From JBKHYJ01 sp046565505 (GTDB taxonomy: Bacteria; Acidobacteriota; Blastocatellia; UBA7656): 64,000 nt of DNA. A program made the translations under genes and the position numbers. The notes below the pieces were generated by a model. The model saw nothing but the letters and a program-made list of their open reading frames with translations, was not told where the DNA came from and did not search any database. Each line of letters starts with the position of its first letter. The first letter of the stretch is position 1. Shown here piece after piece: positions 16,890 through 26,048 of the stretch. The stretch spans positions 124,001-188,000 of the forward strand of contig JBKHYJ010000061.1 in the NCBI GenBank assembly GCA_046565505.1, given 5' to 3'.

Positions 16890-17820
16890 TCAGTTGGTCT
16901 GCCTGGTCGTGCTCTGTTTGAGCGTTATAGTGTGATTGTCGAACTCATGCACGGTGTCGTATATTCGCTTTAACTGCCCGTAGCTTTCCGCCTTAAAGAG
17001 CATTGCGCCGTTCAACCCGAAAATAAAATGGCGCGGGTATACGAGCATGCGTCTGTCCCTTGTGACGCCTACATTGACGTCATATTTGCCCACGTTGGCT
17101 AACGGAACCGCCCCCACTGATTCCGCATTGTCCGGCTCGAACCCGGCCGGCAATTCGATACTGACGTTATCTTCTTCCGACCACGGGTAGTGAAAGTGAA
17201 TACTCCACCGCCTAAAAGGCGGAGGCATCCGTGTAACGGACCGGAAGTCCTGTCTGCTGAAGGTGAAGCAACTTCATTCCGAAGTCTCTTCTCCTTCGAC
17301 TCGAAAGTCTGAGCCTTTGTCATGATCTTGTTGCTCGATGTACTGCATTATCACTCCGTCCGTCACGCTGCCACTGCTGCAACAGAAGTATCCTCTCGCC
17401 CGGCTCAACGGCGGGCAGCACGAAGGATTTCGCCTTGAGCTTCACGCCGCCGATTTTGACCACCGTGCGCTCGTTCACGGCGTCCTTGTTCATCTCGACG
17501 ACCGTGCCATCGGCCCTGACGGTGCGGGCGGCGATGTCTTCGACCTTCTGCTTCCCGGCGTATGGCAGGTCTATTTTGCTCTGCGACTCTTTGCCGCGCT
17601 CTGTGAAAATCTTGATCCGTATGTAATTCGATAACGTGGTGTGATTCGAGCCCAAGTCCACGAACGCTTCCCAGAAGATGACCTCGGCGTCGGCGTCCTT
17701 TTCGATTGCCGACGCTTTCAGCGCCAGGTGCGCCGGGTCTATGGGTCTCCATTCCATGTCGCTCGCGGCCGCCGGCGCCGGCGCGACGATTAAGAAGGCG
17801 AGTGCCAGCATTAACTTCAT
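16890..17820 (-). pseudogene. DUF3857-protein remnant with internal deletion
   Basis: Two pieces in different frames. The first, 17820-17320, has a signal peptide (MKLMLALAFLIVAPAPAAA) and the start of a DUF3857 domain up to AKSFVLPAVEPGERILL, then leaves the family at QWQRDGRS. The second, within 17276-16890, holds what looks like the matching C-terminal part, PPPFRRWSIHFHYPWSEED through YDTVHEFDNHTITLKQ. Intact proteins of this type have several hundred residues, often with a transglutaminase domain between. Here that middle is missing and the frame is broken, so the gene is almost surely inactive. A sequencing or assembly error cannot be excluded. Confidence 0.7.
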
Positions 17821-17938
17821 TCAGGTTAATCCCCCTACGAATGAATAGACGGCAAATCGGCGCCGCGTTTGGCAAGAGATTTTCGGGCCGCCGTCAGGCC
17901 CGCCCAATAAAGGCGAAAGGATAGCGCCGCCGGCAATG

Positions 17939-17968
17939 TGGACAAAGCCGCGCGACCGGCTCTATATT
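17939..17968 (+). promoter_or_regulatory. promoter of the ROK kinase gene
   Basis: TGGACA (17939-17944) and TATATT (17963-17968) with 18 bases between, 50 bases upstream of the ATG at 18018. Confidence 0.5.
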
Positions 17969-18017
17969 ACCCCGGCGCGAGCCCGATTAAATTTCTGCTC
18001 CAAAGAGAAAGAGTGGG

Positions 18018-19016
18018 ATGGAACCTTATATCTTAGGCATTGATCTGGGCGGGACCAAGGTGATGGCCGCCGTGCTCGACGGCGAGGGTAAAATCATCGG
18101 CCGCGCCCGCGCAAAGACCAGGGCGTGGCGCGGCGACGAGGCGGTCTTTCAAACCGTGGCTCAAACCGGCCGCCGCGCGATCGAAAGCGCGGGCCTCGAT
18201 TCAAATCACATCGCGGCTTTAGGCATAGGCGCGCCCGGCCCGCTCGACCCCGAGGCCGGGCGCATCATCGAATCGTCTAATATGAGGTTCAAGGATTTCC
18301 CTATCGGGCCGCGCCTCTCGGACGAATTCGGCTGCCCCTCGACGCTCGACAACGACGTGAACGCGGGGACCTATGGGGAGTTCAAAGCGGGCGCCGCGCG
18401 GGGCGCGCGCGACGTTCTCGGCCTGTTCGTAGGCACGGGCATAGGGGGCGGGTTAATCATCAACGGCGCGCTTTATCATGGCTTCAGCAAGAACGCCGGC
18501 GAGGTCGGCCACATCGTCATAGAAGCCGGCGGCGGCCCCAGGTGCGGCTGCGGCAACCGCGGCTGCCTCGAAGCGCTCGCGAGCCGCACGGCCATGACGC
18601 GCGACATACGGAAAGCCATCAGGCGCGGCGACAAGACCGCGGTTTCAAAACTATTAAGGAAAGACACGGACGTGTTGTCGGGCGGCGACCTCAAGAAAGC
18701 TTACGACGCGGGCGACGAGCTCGTGTCGAGAATCGTGCGCCGGGCGGCGAAGCTGATAGGCGTAGGCGTGGGCAGCCTGGTAAACGTTCTCGCGCCTGAG
18801 ATAGTAGTGCTCGGCGGCGGCGTGGTCGAGGCGATGGGAGATGACTTCGTCCAGCGCGTGGACCGCTCTGCCCGTAAGGTCGCCGTCGATTTCGCCACGA
18901 AGGATTTGAAGATCGTGCGCGCAGGGCTCGGCGACGACGCGGGCGTGATCGGGGCGGCGATGCTCGCGCTGGGCGCTGGACGAATCAACGAGGGGACTCC
19001 GACCCCGCGCACGTAA
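18018..19016 (+). CDS. ROK family kinase, probable glucokinase
   Basis: 332 residues. ATP-dependent phosphorylation of a hexose such as glucose or N-acetylmannosamine, cytoplasmic. The phosphate-1 motif is LGIDLGGTKVMAAV; LDNDVNAGTYGEF has the catalytic Asp; VGTGIGGGLIINGALYHG follows; the zinc-binding ROK signature is GEVGHIVIE and CGCGNRGCLEALAS. No N-terminal DNA-binding helix-turn-helix is present, so it is an enzyme and not a ROK repressor. The exact sugar cannot be read from the sequence. It stands alone, convergent with the desaturase. Confidence 0.9.
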   Translation: MEPYILGIDLGGTKVMAAVLDGEGKIIGRARAKTRAWRGDEAVFQTVAQTGRRAIESAGLDSNHIAALGIGAPGPLDPEAGRIIESSNMRFKDFPIGPRLSDEFGCPSTLDNDVNAGTYGEFKAGAARGARDVLGLFVGTGIGGGLIINGALYHGFSKNAGEVGHIVIEAGGGPRCGCGNRGCLEALASRTAMTRDIRKAIRRGDKTAVSKLLRKDTDVLSGGDLKKAYDAGDELVSRIVRRAAKLIGVGVGSLVNVLAPEIVVLGGGVVEAMGDDFVQRVDRSARKVAVDFATKDLKIVRAGLGDDAGVIGAAMLALGAGRINEGTPTPRT

Positions 19017-19022
19017 ATGAAA

Positions 19023-19047
19023 TGGGCGGCCCATAACAGGCCGCCCA
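19023..19047. terminator. bidirectional GC-rich hairpin
   Basis: TGGGCGGCC and GGCCGCCCA (9 bp, loop CATAACA) between the convergent ROK kinase and desaturase genes. No T-tract on either side. Confidence 0.55.
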
Positions 19048-19076
19048 CCCGCGACAAAATCGCTTCGCGAGCCGGC

Positions 19077-20024
19077 CTAACTGCCGCCCTCCGCCAGAAG
19101 ATGTTTAGGCGGCAGGCGCAAATCCCAGACCAGCCTGAACCATGACATCATGCGCAGCGCGTAGTAGCTGAAATCAATCTCCCACCAGTAAAAACCTTGC
19201 CTGACGGACGCCATGTAGTGGTGGTGATTGTTGTGCCATCCCTCGCCGCCCGTCCACAGCGCTATCCAGAAATTATTTCGGCTGTCGTCCGTGGTCTCGT
19301 ACCTGCGGCTGCCCCACATGTGCGCGAGCGAGTTGACCGTGAACGTCCCGTGGTATAGGACCACCGTGCTGATGAAAAATCCCCAGACCAGCCATTGCCA
19401 GCCGCTCGCCCCGAAGTAAACTCCGCCGAAGAAACAGAGCACCGCCAGCGCGACCCCCGGCACTATGTGGTAAGTGTTGAGCCACCTCAATTCCGGGAAC
19501 CGCGAAAAGTCTTTTATCGCGTTCCAATCGGTCGAGTCGTACTTGGTGCTGATGACCCACCCGACGTGCGACCACCAGAAGCCCTCCGTCACGGGCGAGT
19601 GAATGTCGCCTTCCTGGTCTGTGTACTTGTGATGCCTGCGGTGATGCGCGGCCCACCACAGCGGCCCCTTCTGCACGGCCATCGTGCCGAGCAGGGCTAA
19701 GATGAATTGGAAGAAGCGGCTCGTCTTGTAAGAGCGGTGGGAAAAATAACGGTGGAACCCGGCCGTCAGCCCGAACATACGCAATGCGTACAGGCTCGCG
19801 CAAAGCAAGACGGCGGGCCAGCTGAAGCCTACCCAGAAAACGGCGAGGCAGGCAACATGCATAAAAATGAATGGGATGATCTTGAGTGAAATCTTATCTT
19901 CGTTTTCAACATAAGCTGGCGCGGGTTTGACTTCTTTAAATTGCGCGGGCTTTATTGCTGTGTTGATAATTGAATTTGATTCCCTGGATCGTGTGGAAGG
20001 CGGCGCTGTCTTAATCTCTAACAT
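19077..20024 (-). CDS. acyl-CoA / fatty acid desaturase (delta-9 type)
   Basis: 315 residues, integral membrane di-iron desaturase that would put a cis double bond in saturated acyl chains. Three histidine boxes: HRYFSH, HRRHHKYTDQ and HNNHHHY. Several hydrophobic segments precede and separate them (FIFMHVACLAVFWVGFSW, LVWGFFISTVVLYH). The size and the boxes match membrane delta-9 desaturases. It converges on the ROK gene; its start faces away from the helicase gene. Cold adaptation of the membrane would be a natural role, but no electron-transfer partner is near. Confidence 0.92.
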   Translation of the reverse strand: MLEIKTAPPSTRSRESNSIINTAIKPAQFKEVKPAPAYVENEDKISLKIIPFIFMHVACLAVFWVGFSWPAVLLCASLYALRMFGLTAGFHRYFSHRSYKTSRFFQFILALLGTMAVQKGPLWWAAHHRRHHKYTDQEGDIHSPVTEGFWWSHVGWVISTKYDSTDWNAIKDFSRFPELRWLNTYHIVPGVALAVLCFFGGVYFGASGWQWLVWGFFISTVVLYHGTFTVNSLAHMWGSRRYETTDDSRNNFWIALWTGGEGWHNNHHHYMASVRQGFYWWEIDFSYYALRMMSWFRLVWDLRLPPKHLLAEGGS

Positions 20025-20214
20025 TGTGTCTCCTCAAACCGATATGGTAACAAATTCTCCGGGTCAGTCGGAAGGAAAAAACGAAGAATTCACGTCCGCG
20101 CGCCCGCCGGCGGGGGTTGATAAGCCCCATGCACGAGCGTGCCGTGCGCTCCCGTGCGGCTTCACGAAGGCGCCGGAGATAGATTATTGCTTTATAATAT
20201 GAGACGCGATCCTT

Positions 20215-22263
20215 ATGTCGAAACGATACGTAATAAAGCGCGACGTGCCGCGCCGGTTCCTCGTCAACTATAAGGGCGACCTCAACCCGGAGCAGTACAA
20301 CGTCGTCACGGCGGGCGGCGGCCCCATACTCGTCATCGCGGGGGCGGGGTCCGGGAAGACGCGCGCCGTCACTTACCGCGTGGCCCGCCTGATCGAATCC
20401 GGGGTCGCCCCGGCGCGCATACTGCTCGTCACTTTCACCAACAAGGCCGCACGCGAGATGCTGCACCGCGTCGAGGGGCTCATGCAACAGGACGTGCGAA
20501 GGGTCTGGGGCGGTACGTTCCATTCAATCGCCAACCGCATCCTTCGCCGCCACGCCGAGTCGGTCGGCTACCAGCCCAATTTCACCATCCTCGATTCGGA
20601 AGACGCGAAAGACCTCATAGAGTCTTCAGTCCAGGAGGCGGGCATAGACCAGAAGGCCCGGCGCTTCCCGAAGCCCGAGGTTCTCGCCGACATCATCAGC
20701 TTCGGGAATAATCGCGACCTGCCGCTGCGCGACTGCATCGTCCAAAACTACCCGCACTTCGAGCCGCTCGTAACGCAGATCGAGCGCGTGGACCTCATCT
20801 ACCAGGCGCGCAAGCTCGAGCGCAACGTCATGGATTACGACGATCTGCTGATTAACTGGAAGCGGCTGGTCACAGAAAAGCCCGAGATAGGCGAGTACTG
20901 GGCGGATAACTTCGAGTACATTCTCGTAGACGAATACCAGGACACGAACAAGATTCAGGCGGAGATAATCGACCTGCTCGCGGCGCGCCACCGCAATGTG
21001 ATGGTCGTGGGCGACGACGCGCAGTCAATCTTCGGGTGGCGCGGCGCGCACTTCGCGAACATATACACGTTCAAAGAGCGCTACCCGGACGCGCAAGAGT
21101 TCCGCCTCGAAACCAATTACCGCTCGCGGCCGGAGATCGTGCTGCTGGCGAACGCCGCGATCAGCAATAACAGGAAGCAGTTTCCCAAGAACCTTCGCGC
21201 GGCGAGGGAGTCGGCGGGCCAATCGCCGGCGCTCATCCCGACGAGCGACGCCGACCAGCAGGCGGCATTCGTCGCGGGCCGCGTGCTTGAGCTCCGCGAA
21301 GAGGGCGTGCCGCTTTCCGAGGTCGCTGTGCTTTACAGGAGCCACTGGCATGCGCTTGAGCTTCAGCTTGAGCTCGTGCGCCGCGACATCCCTTACGTGG
21401 TGAGGTCGGGCGTGCGGTTCTTCGAGCAGGCTCACATCAAAGACGTCATCTCTTACCTGCGGCTCGTCGTGAACCCGCACGACGAGATGGCCTGGAAGCG
21501 CGTACTCAAGCTCATCCCTAAGGTCGGCAGCGCCACGGCTAACCGCATCTGGGAGCGCATAGCGTTCACGGACGAGCCGCTGGCGTTGATAAGGCGGGCG
21601 GATTTCCAGCCGCAGCCGCGCGCCTCTCAGGGGTGGCAGGATTTCGTGAAGCTTGTCGGGCAGCTAGTGAGCCCCGAGCACGTCGACCGCCCGGCCGAGC
21701 AGATCGCCTTGATACTGGCGGGCGGGTACGAAGAGCACTTAGAGAACGCTTACGAAAACTCCGACCTGCGGGCCGAAGACCTCCGCCAGTTGTCTAATTA
21801 CGCCGCGCGATTCAACTCCACGGGGGAGTTCCTCTCGGAGCTTGCGCTGGTCAACACGGAGCGATTCGGGGCGCCTCAAGGCACGACGGCCGAGGACGTC
21901 ATCTCGGGCGGGGACGAGGACGAAAAGCTCGTGCTCAGCTCGATACACCAGGCGAAGGGGCTAGAGTGGCGGGTAGTATTTTTAATCTGGGCGGCCGACG
22001 GGAAGTTCCCCTCCGCCCGCTCGCTGCGCGACCCCGAGAGCGAGGAAGAGGAGCGGCGGTTGTTTTACGTCGCCATCACGCGCGCCAAGGATGAGCTGTA
22101 TGTTTGCTACCCGCTCGTCGTGACGGATTACTCGCGGCAGACCGTCATTCAAAAGCCCTCGCGGTTCATAACCGAAGTGCCGCGCGAGTTATTCGAGGTG
22201 TGGTCGATCGAAGAAGAGACCCTGGAGGCAGGGCCTGATGAGACGCCCCGGTTGATAAATTGA
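20215..22263 (+). CDS. UvrD/PcrA-type superfamily I DNA helicase
   Basis: 682 residues; 3'-to-5' ATP-dependent helicase of the UvrD/Rep group. Walker A is IAGAGSGKTRAVTYRVARL, Walker B is LVDEYQDTN, then GDDAQSIFGWRGA, LETNYRSRPEI, SIHQAKGLEW and FYVAITRAKDEL, in the normal order. Length is close to UvrD (720). The ends are short, with no extra nuclease domain. It could act in mismatch or nucleotide-excision repair or in replication-fork restart; the sequence does not decide which. A TATAAT at 20193-20198 lies shortly upstream without a good -35. Confidence 0.93.
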   Translation: MSKRYVIKRDVPRRFLVNYKGDLNPEQYNVVTAGGGPILVIAGAGSGKTRAVTYRVARLIESGVAPARILLVTFTNKAAREMLHRVEGLMQQDVRRVWGGTFHSIANRILRRHAESVGYQPNFTILDSEDAKDLIESSVQEAGIDQKARRFPKPEVLADIISFGNNRDLPLRDCIVQNYPHFEPLVTQIERVDLIYQARKLERNVMDYDDLLINWKRLVTEKPEIGEYWADNFEYILVDEYQDTNKIQAEIIDLLAARHRNVMVVGDDAQSIFGWRGAHFANIYTFKERYPDAQEFRLETNYRSRPEIVLLANAAISNNRKQFPKNLRAARESAGQSPALIPTSDADQQAAFVAGRVLELREEGVPLSEVAVLYRSHWHALELQLELVRRDIPYVVRSGVRFFEQAHIKDVISYLRLVVNPHDEMAWKRVLKLIPKVGSATANRIWERIAFTDEPLALIRRADFQPQPRASQGWQDFVKLVGQLVSPEHVDRPAEQIALILAGGYEEHLENAYENSDLRAEDLRQLSNYAARFNSTGEFLSELALVNTERFGAPQGTTAEDVISGGDEDEKLVLSSIHQAKGLEWRVVFLIWAADGKFPSARSLRDPESEEEERRLFYVAITRAKDELYVCYPLVVTDYSRQTVIQKPSRFITEVPRELFEVWSIEEETLEAGPDETPRLIN

Positions 22264-22472
22264 CGCGCGGTTGCAACGTTACGGGCGCGCGGTGAATCCC
22301 AACTGGGCGCGCGTAAGCCTGCCGCGACGCGGGCGCGTACGGTTAAGACCGGTTTATGTGGAACCGGCGGCGGCCGGGGGCGTTAGAAAAGTATCGGGGC
22401 GAAGGTCGATTGCCCTGTCGAAATCGAATGGTTGAAGGGGAAAGTGGGACTGACAATCCACCGTAAAGGTAA

Positions 22473-22655
22473 ATGGCTACAATAACCGCGCAAGTAAAAA
22501 ATAATGGCCGCATGTGGGAATGCAAGCAGTGCCACCTGATGATTGCCGAGAGCGACACGGTCGCATATCACCTCGTTGACGGAGTCCTCTACGGCTGGTG
22601 CGAGTCATGCTTCGGCCGGAGGGGCGACAGGAGCATGTCGGAACTGGCCGCCTGA
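22473..22655 (+). CDS. small zinc-ribbon protein
   Basis: 60 residues with CKQC and CESC pairs 32 residues apart (WECKQCHLMIAESD, GWCESCFGRRG), which would make one zinc ribbon. AAAGG (22464-22468) is close to the ATG. I do not recognise a named family. It has no clear partner; the neighbours are the helicase upstream and the HD-GYP fusion downstream. The 209-base gap before it shows no other feature of note. Confidence 0.6.
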   Translation: MATITAQVKNNGRMWECKQCHLMIAESDTVAYHLVDGVLYGWCESCFGRRGDRSMSELAA

Positions 22656-22834
22656 TCTGATTCCCCGAGAGCTTGAATAAATCCTTATAGCTCAACGCGG
22701 CTCGTAACCGCGAGGGGCGCGGCCCGCCTCCTATAGGAAAAGCTGTAACCCGCATGCCCGTAAATTACGCAGGCTTGACTCGCGCGCGCGTAGCTTGTAA
22801 TTTACAGCCTGACCCGCAGAATTCAGGAGGAAGA

Positions 22835-24871
22835 GTGGAGACGGCCAAGGGCAAGTCGCGCGAAGAGATAATCAACAGGCTCTCGGACCGGATAGACAGC
22901 TTCGAGAATTACGCCAACCCGCATGCCCGCCTGATGGCAGACTTGGCGTCGCACCTGGGACGCCGGATGGGGCTCACCGAACCTGACATCAATGCCACTA
23001 CGGAGGCCGCGCTGCTCCACGACATAGGCCTGTACGCGATGACGCCCGCCTACCATTCGACGCCCGGCCCGCTCACCTTTGAAGAGCGAATGGACCTGTG
23101 GCGCCACCCGATCATAGGCGAGCAGCAGATGGCTAAACGCGACGCGATGCGACACGCGCAGCTGCTCGTGCGATGGCATCACGAATGGTGGAATGGCTCG
23201 GGCTACCCTGACATGCTCGCCTTTGAAGACATACCCATCGGCGCGCGAATACTGCGCGCGGTCGAGCTTTACAGCGCGCTCATCTCGGACCGCCCTTATC
23301 GCGCGGCGCTCAACCGCAGCCAGGCCATTGAAACTCTGAAGGCCGCCGCCGGCATAGAGTGCGACCCTTACGTGGTCAAAGCCCTCGTCGCATTGCTTGA
23401 GGATATTAACGCCCAAACAGAGGCCGCAGCGCCCGGCCTTCCGACCGAGGCGCCTGCGAGCGCGGGCGAGATGAGCAGGCTTACGCAGGCGGAACCTCAC
23501 TCGGGCAACCCGGAATCCTCGCAAGGCGATCCGGAGCGTGCACAACTCCCCGAGTCGCCTTCGGCTTTCGACGCCGGCGCGGCACCTTCGCCCCGAGCAC
23601 ACGCGGCCGAGTATCCAGAATGGCCGCCTGGCGCGGCAGACGGCCCCCCCGGCCGCCCATTAACAGGACCCGTCGCTACGGGGCTCGCGCAAGAGCCGCC
23701 TGAGGCGCAAGCGACGAGCGCGCAGGAAACTCGCGAGGCCGAGGACCGCACACCTGAAATTCCCGCGGCCGAAACTCGCCAGCCGATGCCGCCGAATTCT
23801 TCCGGCGCAGAATCCACCGTGACCGGGCGGGAGTTGCGGCCGGGAGGCCCGGGCGGGGCTACCCGGGCCGCGCCGGTAGCCCGATGGAGCAAGGCGCGGG
23901 CGAGAGATTTTGTAGAAGCGGAGCCGCCGCGCTGGCACGAATGGGCGAGCAGCCGCTACAACAAAAAATCTCTGCTCGGTTACGAAGCAAGCGTATTGCG
24001 TCAGATTGAATTCCGCTCGATAGCGATCCCATTCACGAGCCTGTCGCGCCTGGATTGGTATTTGAAGGCGTGGGGTAAGCTCATACTCGCGAACGACCCG
24101 CGCGCGTGGGCCGGCATGGCCGCGCGCGCGATGGCTGAGGCAAAAGAGCCGTTGAGCGAGGACCATGTCATGCGCTTGCTCGAAGACGTGTACGTGCCTG
24201 GCGCGAGGTTGAATAACCCTGAATTGCGCCGCTGGTTCAGCGAGACTGACGCGTGGTGGATGGATAATCTCCGGCGCAACATCGAGGCGTTAGACGACGA
24301 GACTCTACGCGCGCAGGCTATCGTATTGGGTATGAAGACGGGCGATTACGCTCTGTCGTTTAATGAAGAGACGCGCGACCTGCGCCGCCCGCTGACGACG
24401 ATTTTCTGGCGGCTGGCCGGGCGCGCGTTCATAGGCCCGGCCGGGCACCCGCACAGCCGGGGCCATAATCTGCCGGCCGAAGAGTTCCTCAAGCGCACCC
24501 GCGCGGACCTTGTCTACGTGAACTTGCCCGCCGCGCATACGGAGCAGGCGGGCTCCGAAGCCAGGTCCCCGTGGCGCGAGTCCTGGGTGCGCGCGTCGGC
24601 GGGCGGGGGCGACGAAGACATGGCGCGACTGATGATGGCGCCGCAATCCAAACAGTCTTACCTGGCTTTGATCGACAAGCTGCTGCGCTCCGCTTCGCAC
24701 ATCAAGACATGGGCGATCGGGTATCAAGAGATAGGGCTTGCGGCGGCGGGCGACATCGCAGAGCTTGTTAAGGAGTACCGCCCCGTGCGGGCGACTTACT
24801 CGAAAGACCTGACGGAAGTGGCGGGTGGCTTGCGCAGCTTCATTATCATCGCGGAAAAGGCTTCGGCTTAG
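22835..24871 (+). CDS. HD-GYP protein fused to a DNA-methyltransferase-like domain
   Basis: 678 residues from a GTG just behind AGGAGG (22825-22830). Residues about 25-190 are HD-GYP: LLHDIG at 61-65, the histidine of RHPIIG near 91, WHHEWWNGSGYPD near 115-126 and RPYR near 153. HD-GYP domains hydrolyse cyclic di-nucleotides. A Pro/Ala/Glu-rich linker (about 194-350) follows. The C-terminal 320 residues look like a D12-class adenine methyltransferase: LILANDPRAW, and TRADLVYVNLPA in the place of the catalytic DPPY box, then SKQSYLALIDKLLRSASHIKTW. The DPPY tetrad is lost (NLPA), so this half is probably inactive. A two-domain reading is inference. No REC input domain is present. Confidence 0.7.
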   Translation: METAKGKSREEIINRLSDRIDSFENYANPHARLMADLASHLGRRMGLTEPDINATTEAALLHDIGLYAMTPAYHSTPGPLTFEERMDLWRHPIIGEQQMAKRDAMRHAQLLVRWHHEWWNGSGYPDMLAFEDIPIGARILRAVELYSALISDRPYRAALNRSQAIETLKAAAGIECDPYVVKALVALLEDINAQTEAAAPGLPTEAPASAGEMSRLTQAEPHSGNPESSQGDPERAQLPESPSAFDAGAAPSPRAHAAEYPEWPPGAADGPPGRPLTGPVATGLAQEPPEAQATSAQETREAEDRTPEIPAAETRQPMPPNSSGAESTVTGRELRPGGPGGATRAAPVARWSKARARDFVEAEPPRWHEWASSRYNKKSLLGYEASVLRQIEFRSIAIPFTSLSRLDWYLKAWGKLILANDPRAWAGMAARAMAEAKEPLSEDHVMRLLEDVYVPGARLNNPELRRWFSETDAWWMDNLRRNIEALDDETLRAQAIVLGMKTGDYALSFNEETRDLRRPLTTIFWRLAGRAFIGPAGHPHSRGHNLPAEEFLKRTRADLVYVNLPAAHTEQAGSEARSPWRESWVRASAGGGDEDMARLMMAPQSKQSYLALIDKLLRSASHIKTWAIGYQEIGLAAAGDIAELVKEYRPVRATYSKDLTEVAGGLRSFIIIAEKASA

Positions 24872-24900
24872 GGCCCGCCGTCCTGACGGCGGCGCGGGCC
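24872..24900. terminator. GC-rich hairpin between convergent genes
   Basis: GGGCCCGCCGTC ... GACGGC and CGCGGGCC form a stem with an inner GCCGTC/GACGGC arm, immediately behind the HD-GYP stop and before the pssA end. No T-tract. Confidence 0.45.
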
Positions 24901-24968
24901 GTATCAAGGCCGCGCCGCACCGGCCGGCGTTAAAGAGAATAATCAATCACATGTTCGCCGCCGCGCGT

Positions 24969-25964
24969 TCACCCTTTTTGAGTCTTGTGCTCCAACTCGA
25001 GCTCCGAGGGCGGGGCGAGTGTCCGCCGCGGCTTGGCGAGCGACCATAGCTTCCCCACTATCCCATGCGACACGTACAGCGTAGATAGGATGAGCAAAGT
25101 CCACTGCGAGTAGAACCAGATGGCGAGCCCTATCAGCGCGAGCGCGATAATTAAGATTCGCGGGCTGCCCCTGCCTACGCCGACGTTTTTGAAGCTGGAA
25201 TAGCGTATGGTCGAAACCATCAGGAAGGCCAGGCAGACGACGAGCACGACGAGGGCGACCCCGAACACCTTCGCGCCGAGGGTGAGCGACTGGCCCGCGG
25301 CCGACAGGTGTATGTTGGCGACGTAACCCACGGGGACCGGCGAGAAGTGAGCTATCGAGGCGATCATCGCCGCCCCGAAAGGTATGGGCATGCCGACAAA
25401 CGCTTTCTTATCTACTTTAAGATTCTTGGGCGGCTGGTTCGGCTTATGTTGCCGCGCCTGCACGTTGAAGCGCGCCAGGCGAAGCGCGCCGCAGATCAGG
25501 AAGAGGAACGAAGCGATCCACCCCACGTTGCGAAGGTCGGGCACCTGACCGTAGCCCCAGGCGAAGGCGAGCACGGCCGGGGCTATGCCGAACGATACCA
25601 CGTCGGCGATCGAATCGAGCTCGATGCCGAACTCGGACGTGGTATTCGTCATTCGCGCGACGCGGCCATCTAGCAGGTCGAAGAGGGCGGCAAACCCTAT
25701 GGTGATGGCGGCGCGGTCGAAGTTCTCCGCGGCCATTTGAATGGCGGGGGGGCCGTTTACGAAGTCGATGTTCGCGTTGCTGAAGTGGGCCGCGGCCCCC
25801 AGCCAGCTTATCCCCCTGATCGATTCCATCACCGAGTAGAAGCCGCAAAAGATGTTGGCGGTCGTCAGCAGACTCGGTATGACGTAGACGGCCTTGCGCG
25901 ACGGGCGGCGCGGGCGCGGGGCCTGGGTCTCGTCCGGCGGCGTGTATAAGGATTTATCAGCCAT
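24969..25964 (-). CDS. pssA: CDP-diacylglycerol--serine O-phosphatidyltransferase
   Basis: 331 residues, membrane enzyme that makes phosphatidylserine from CDP-diacylglycerol and serine. The CDP-alcohol phosphotransferase signature DGRVARMTNTTSEFGIELD continues to SIAD, matching D-G-x2-A-R-x8-G-x3-D-x3-D. Multiple hydrophobic segments follow. The first 25 residues are a proline-rich cytoplasmic tail. ATG at 25964 has AGGAG at good spacing; a frame from 25997 is less supported. It follows psd on the same strand, which would give phosphatidylethanolamine. Confidence 0.93.
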   Translation of the reverse strand: MADKSLYTPPDETQAPRPRRPSRKAVYVIPSLLTTANIFCGFYSVMESIRGISWLGAAAHFSNANIDFVNGPPAIQMAAENFDRAAITIGFAALFDLLDGRVARMTNTTSEFGIELDSIADVVSFGIAPAVLAFAWGYGQVPDLRNVGWIASFLFLICGALRLARFNVQARQHKPNQPPKNLKVDKKAFVGMPIPFGAAMIASIAHFSPVPVGYVANIHLSAAGQSLTLGAKVFGVALVVLVVCLAFLMVSTIRYSSFKNVGVGRGSPRILIIALALIGLAIWFYSQWTLLILSTLYVSHGIVGKLWSLAKPRRTLAPPSELELEHKTQKG

Positions 25965-26048
25965 CGCAATTCTCCTGGGGCCCGTTTGCTGCTCCACTCC
26001 ATTATAGCCGCCCCGCCCGACCGAAGCTCAACAAGGAGTGCGCGGGCT

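Noticed and set aside
20193..20198. TATAAT near the helicase start as a promoter
   Set aside because: No -35 box at usual distance, and only 17 bases from the start codon.
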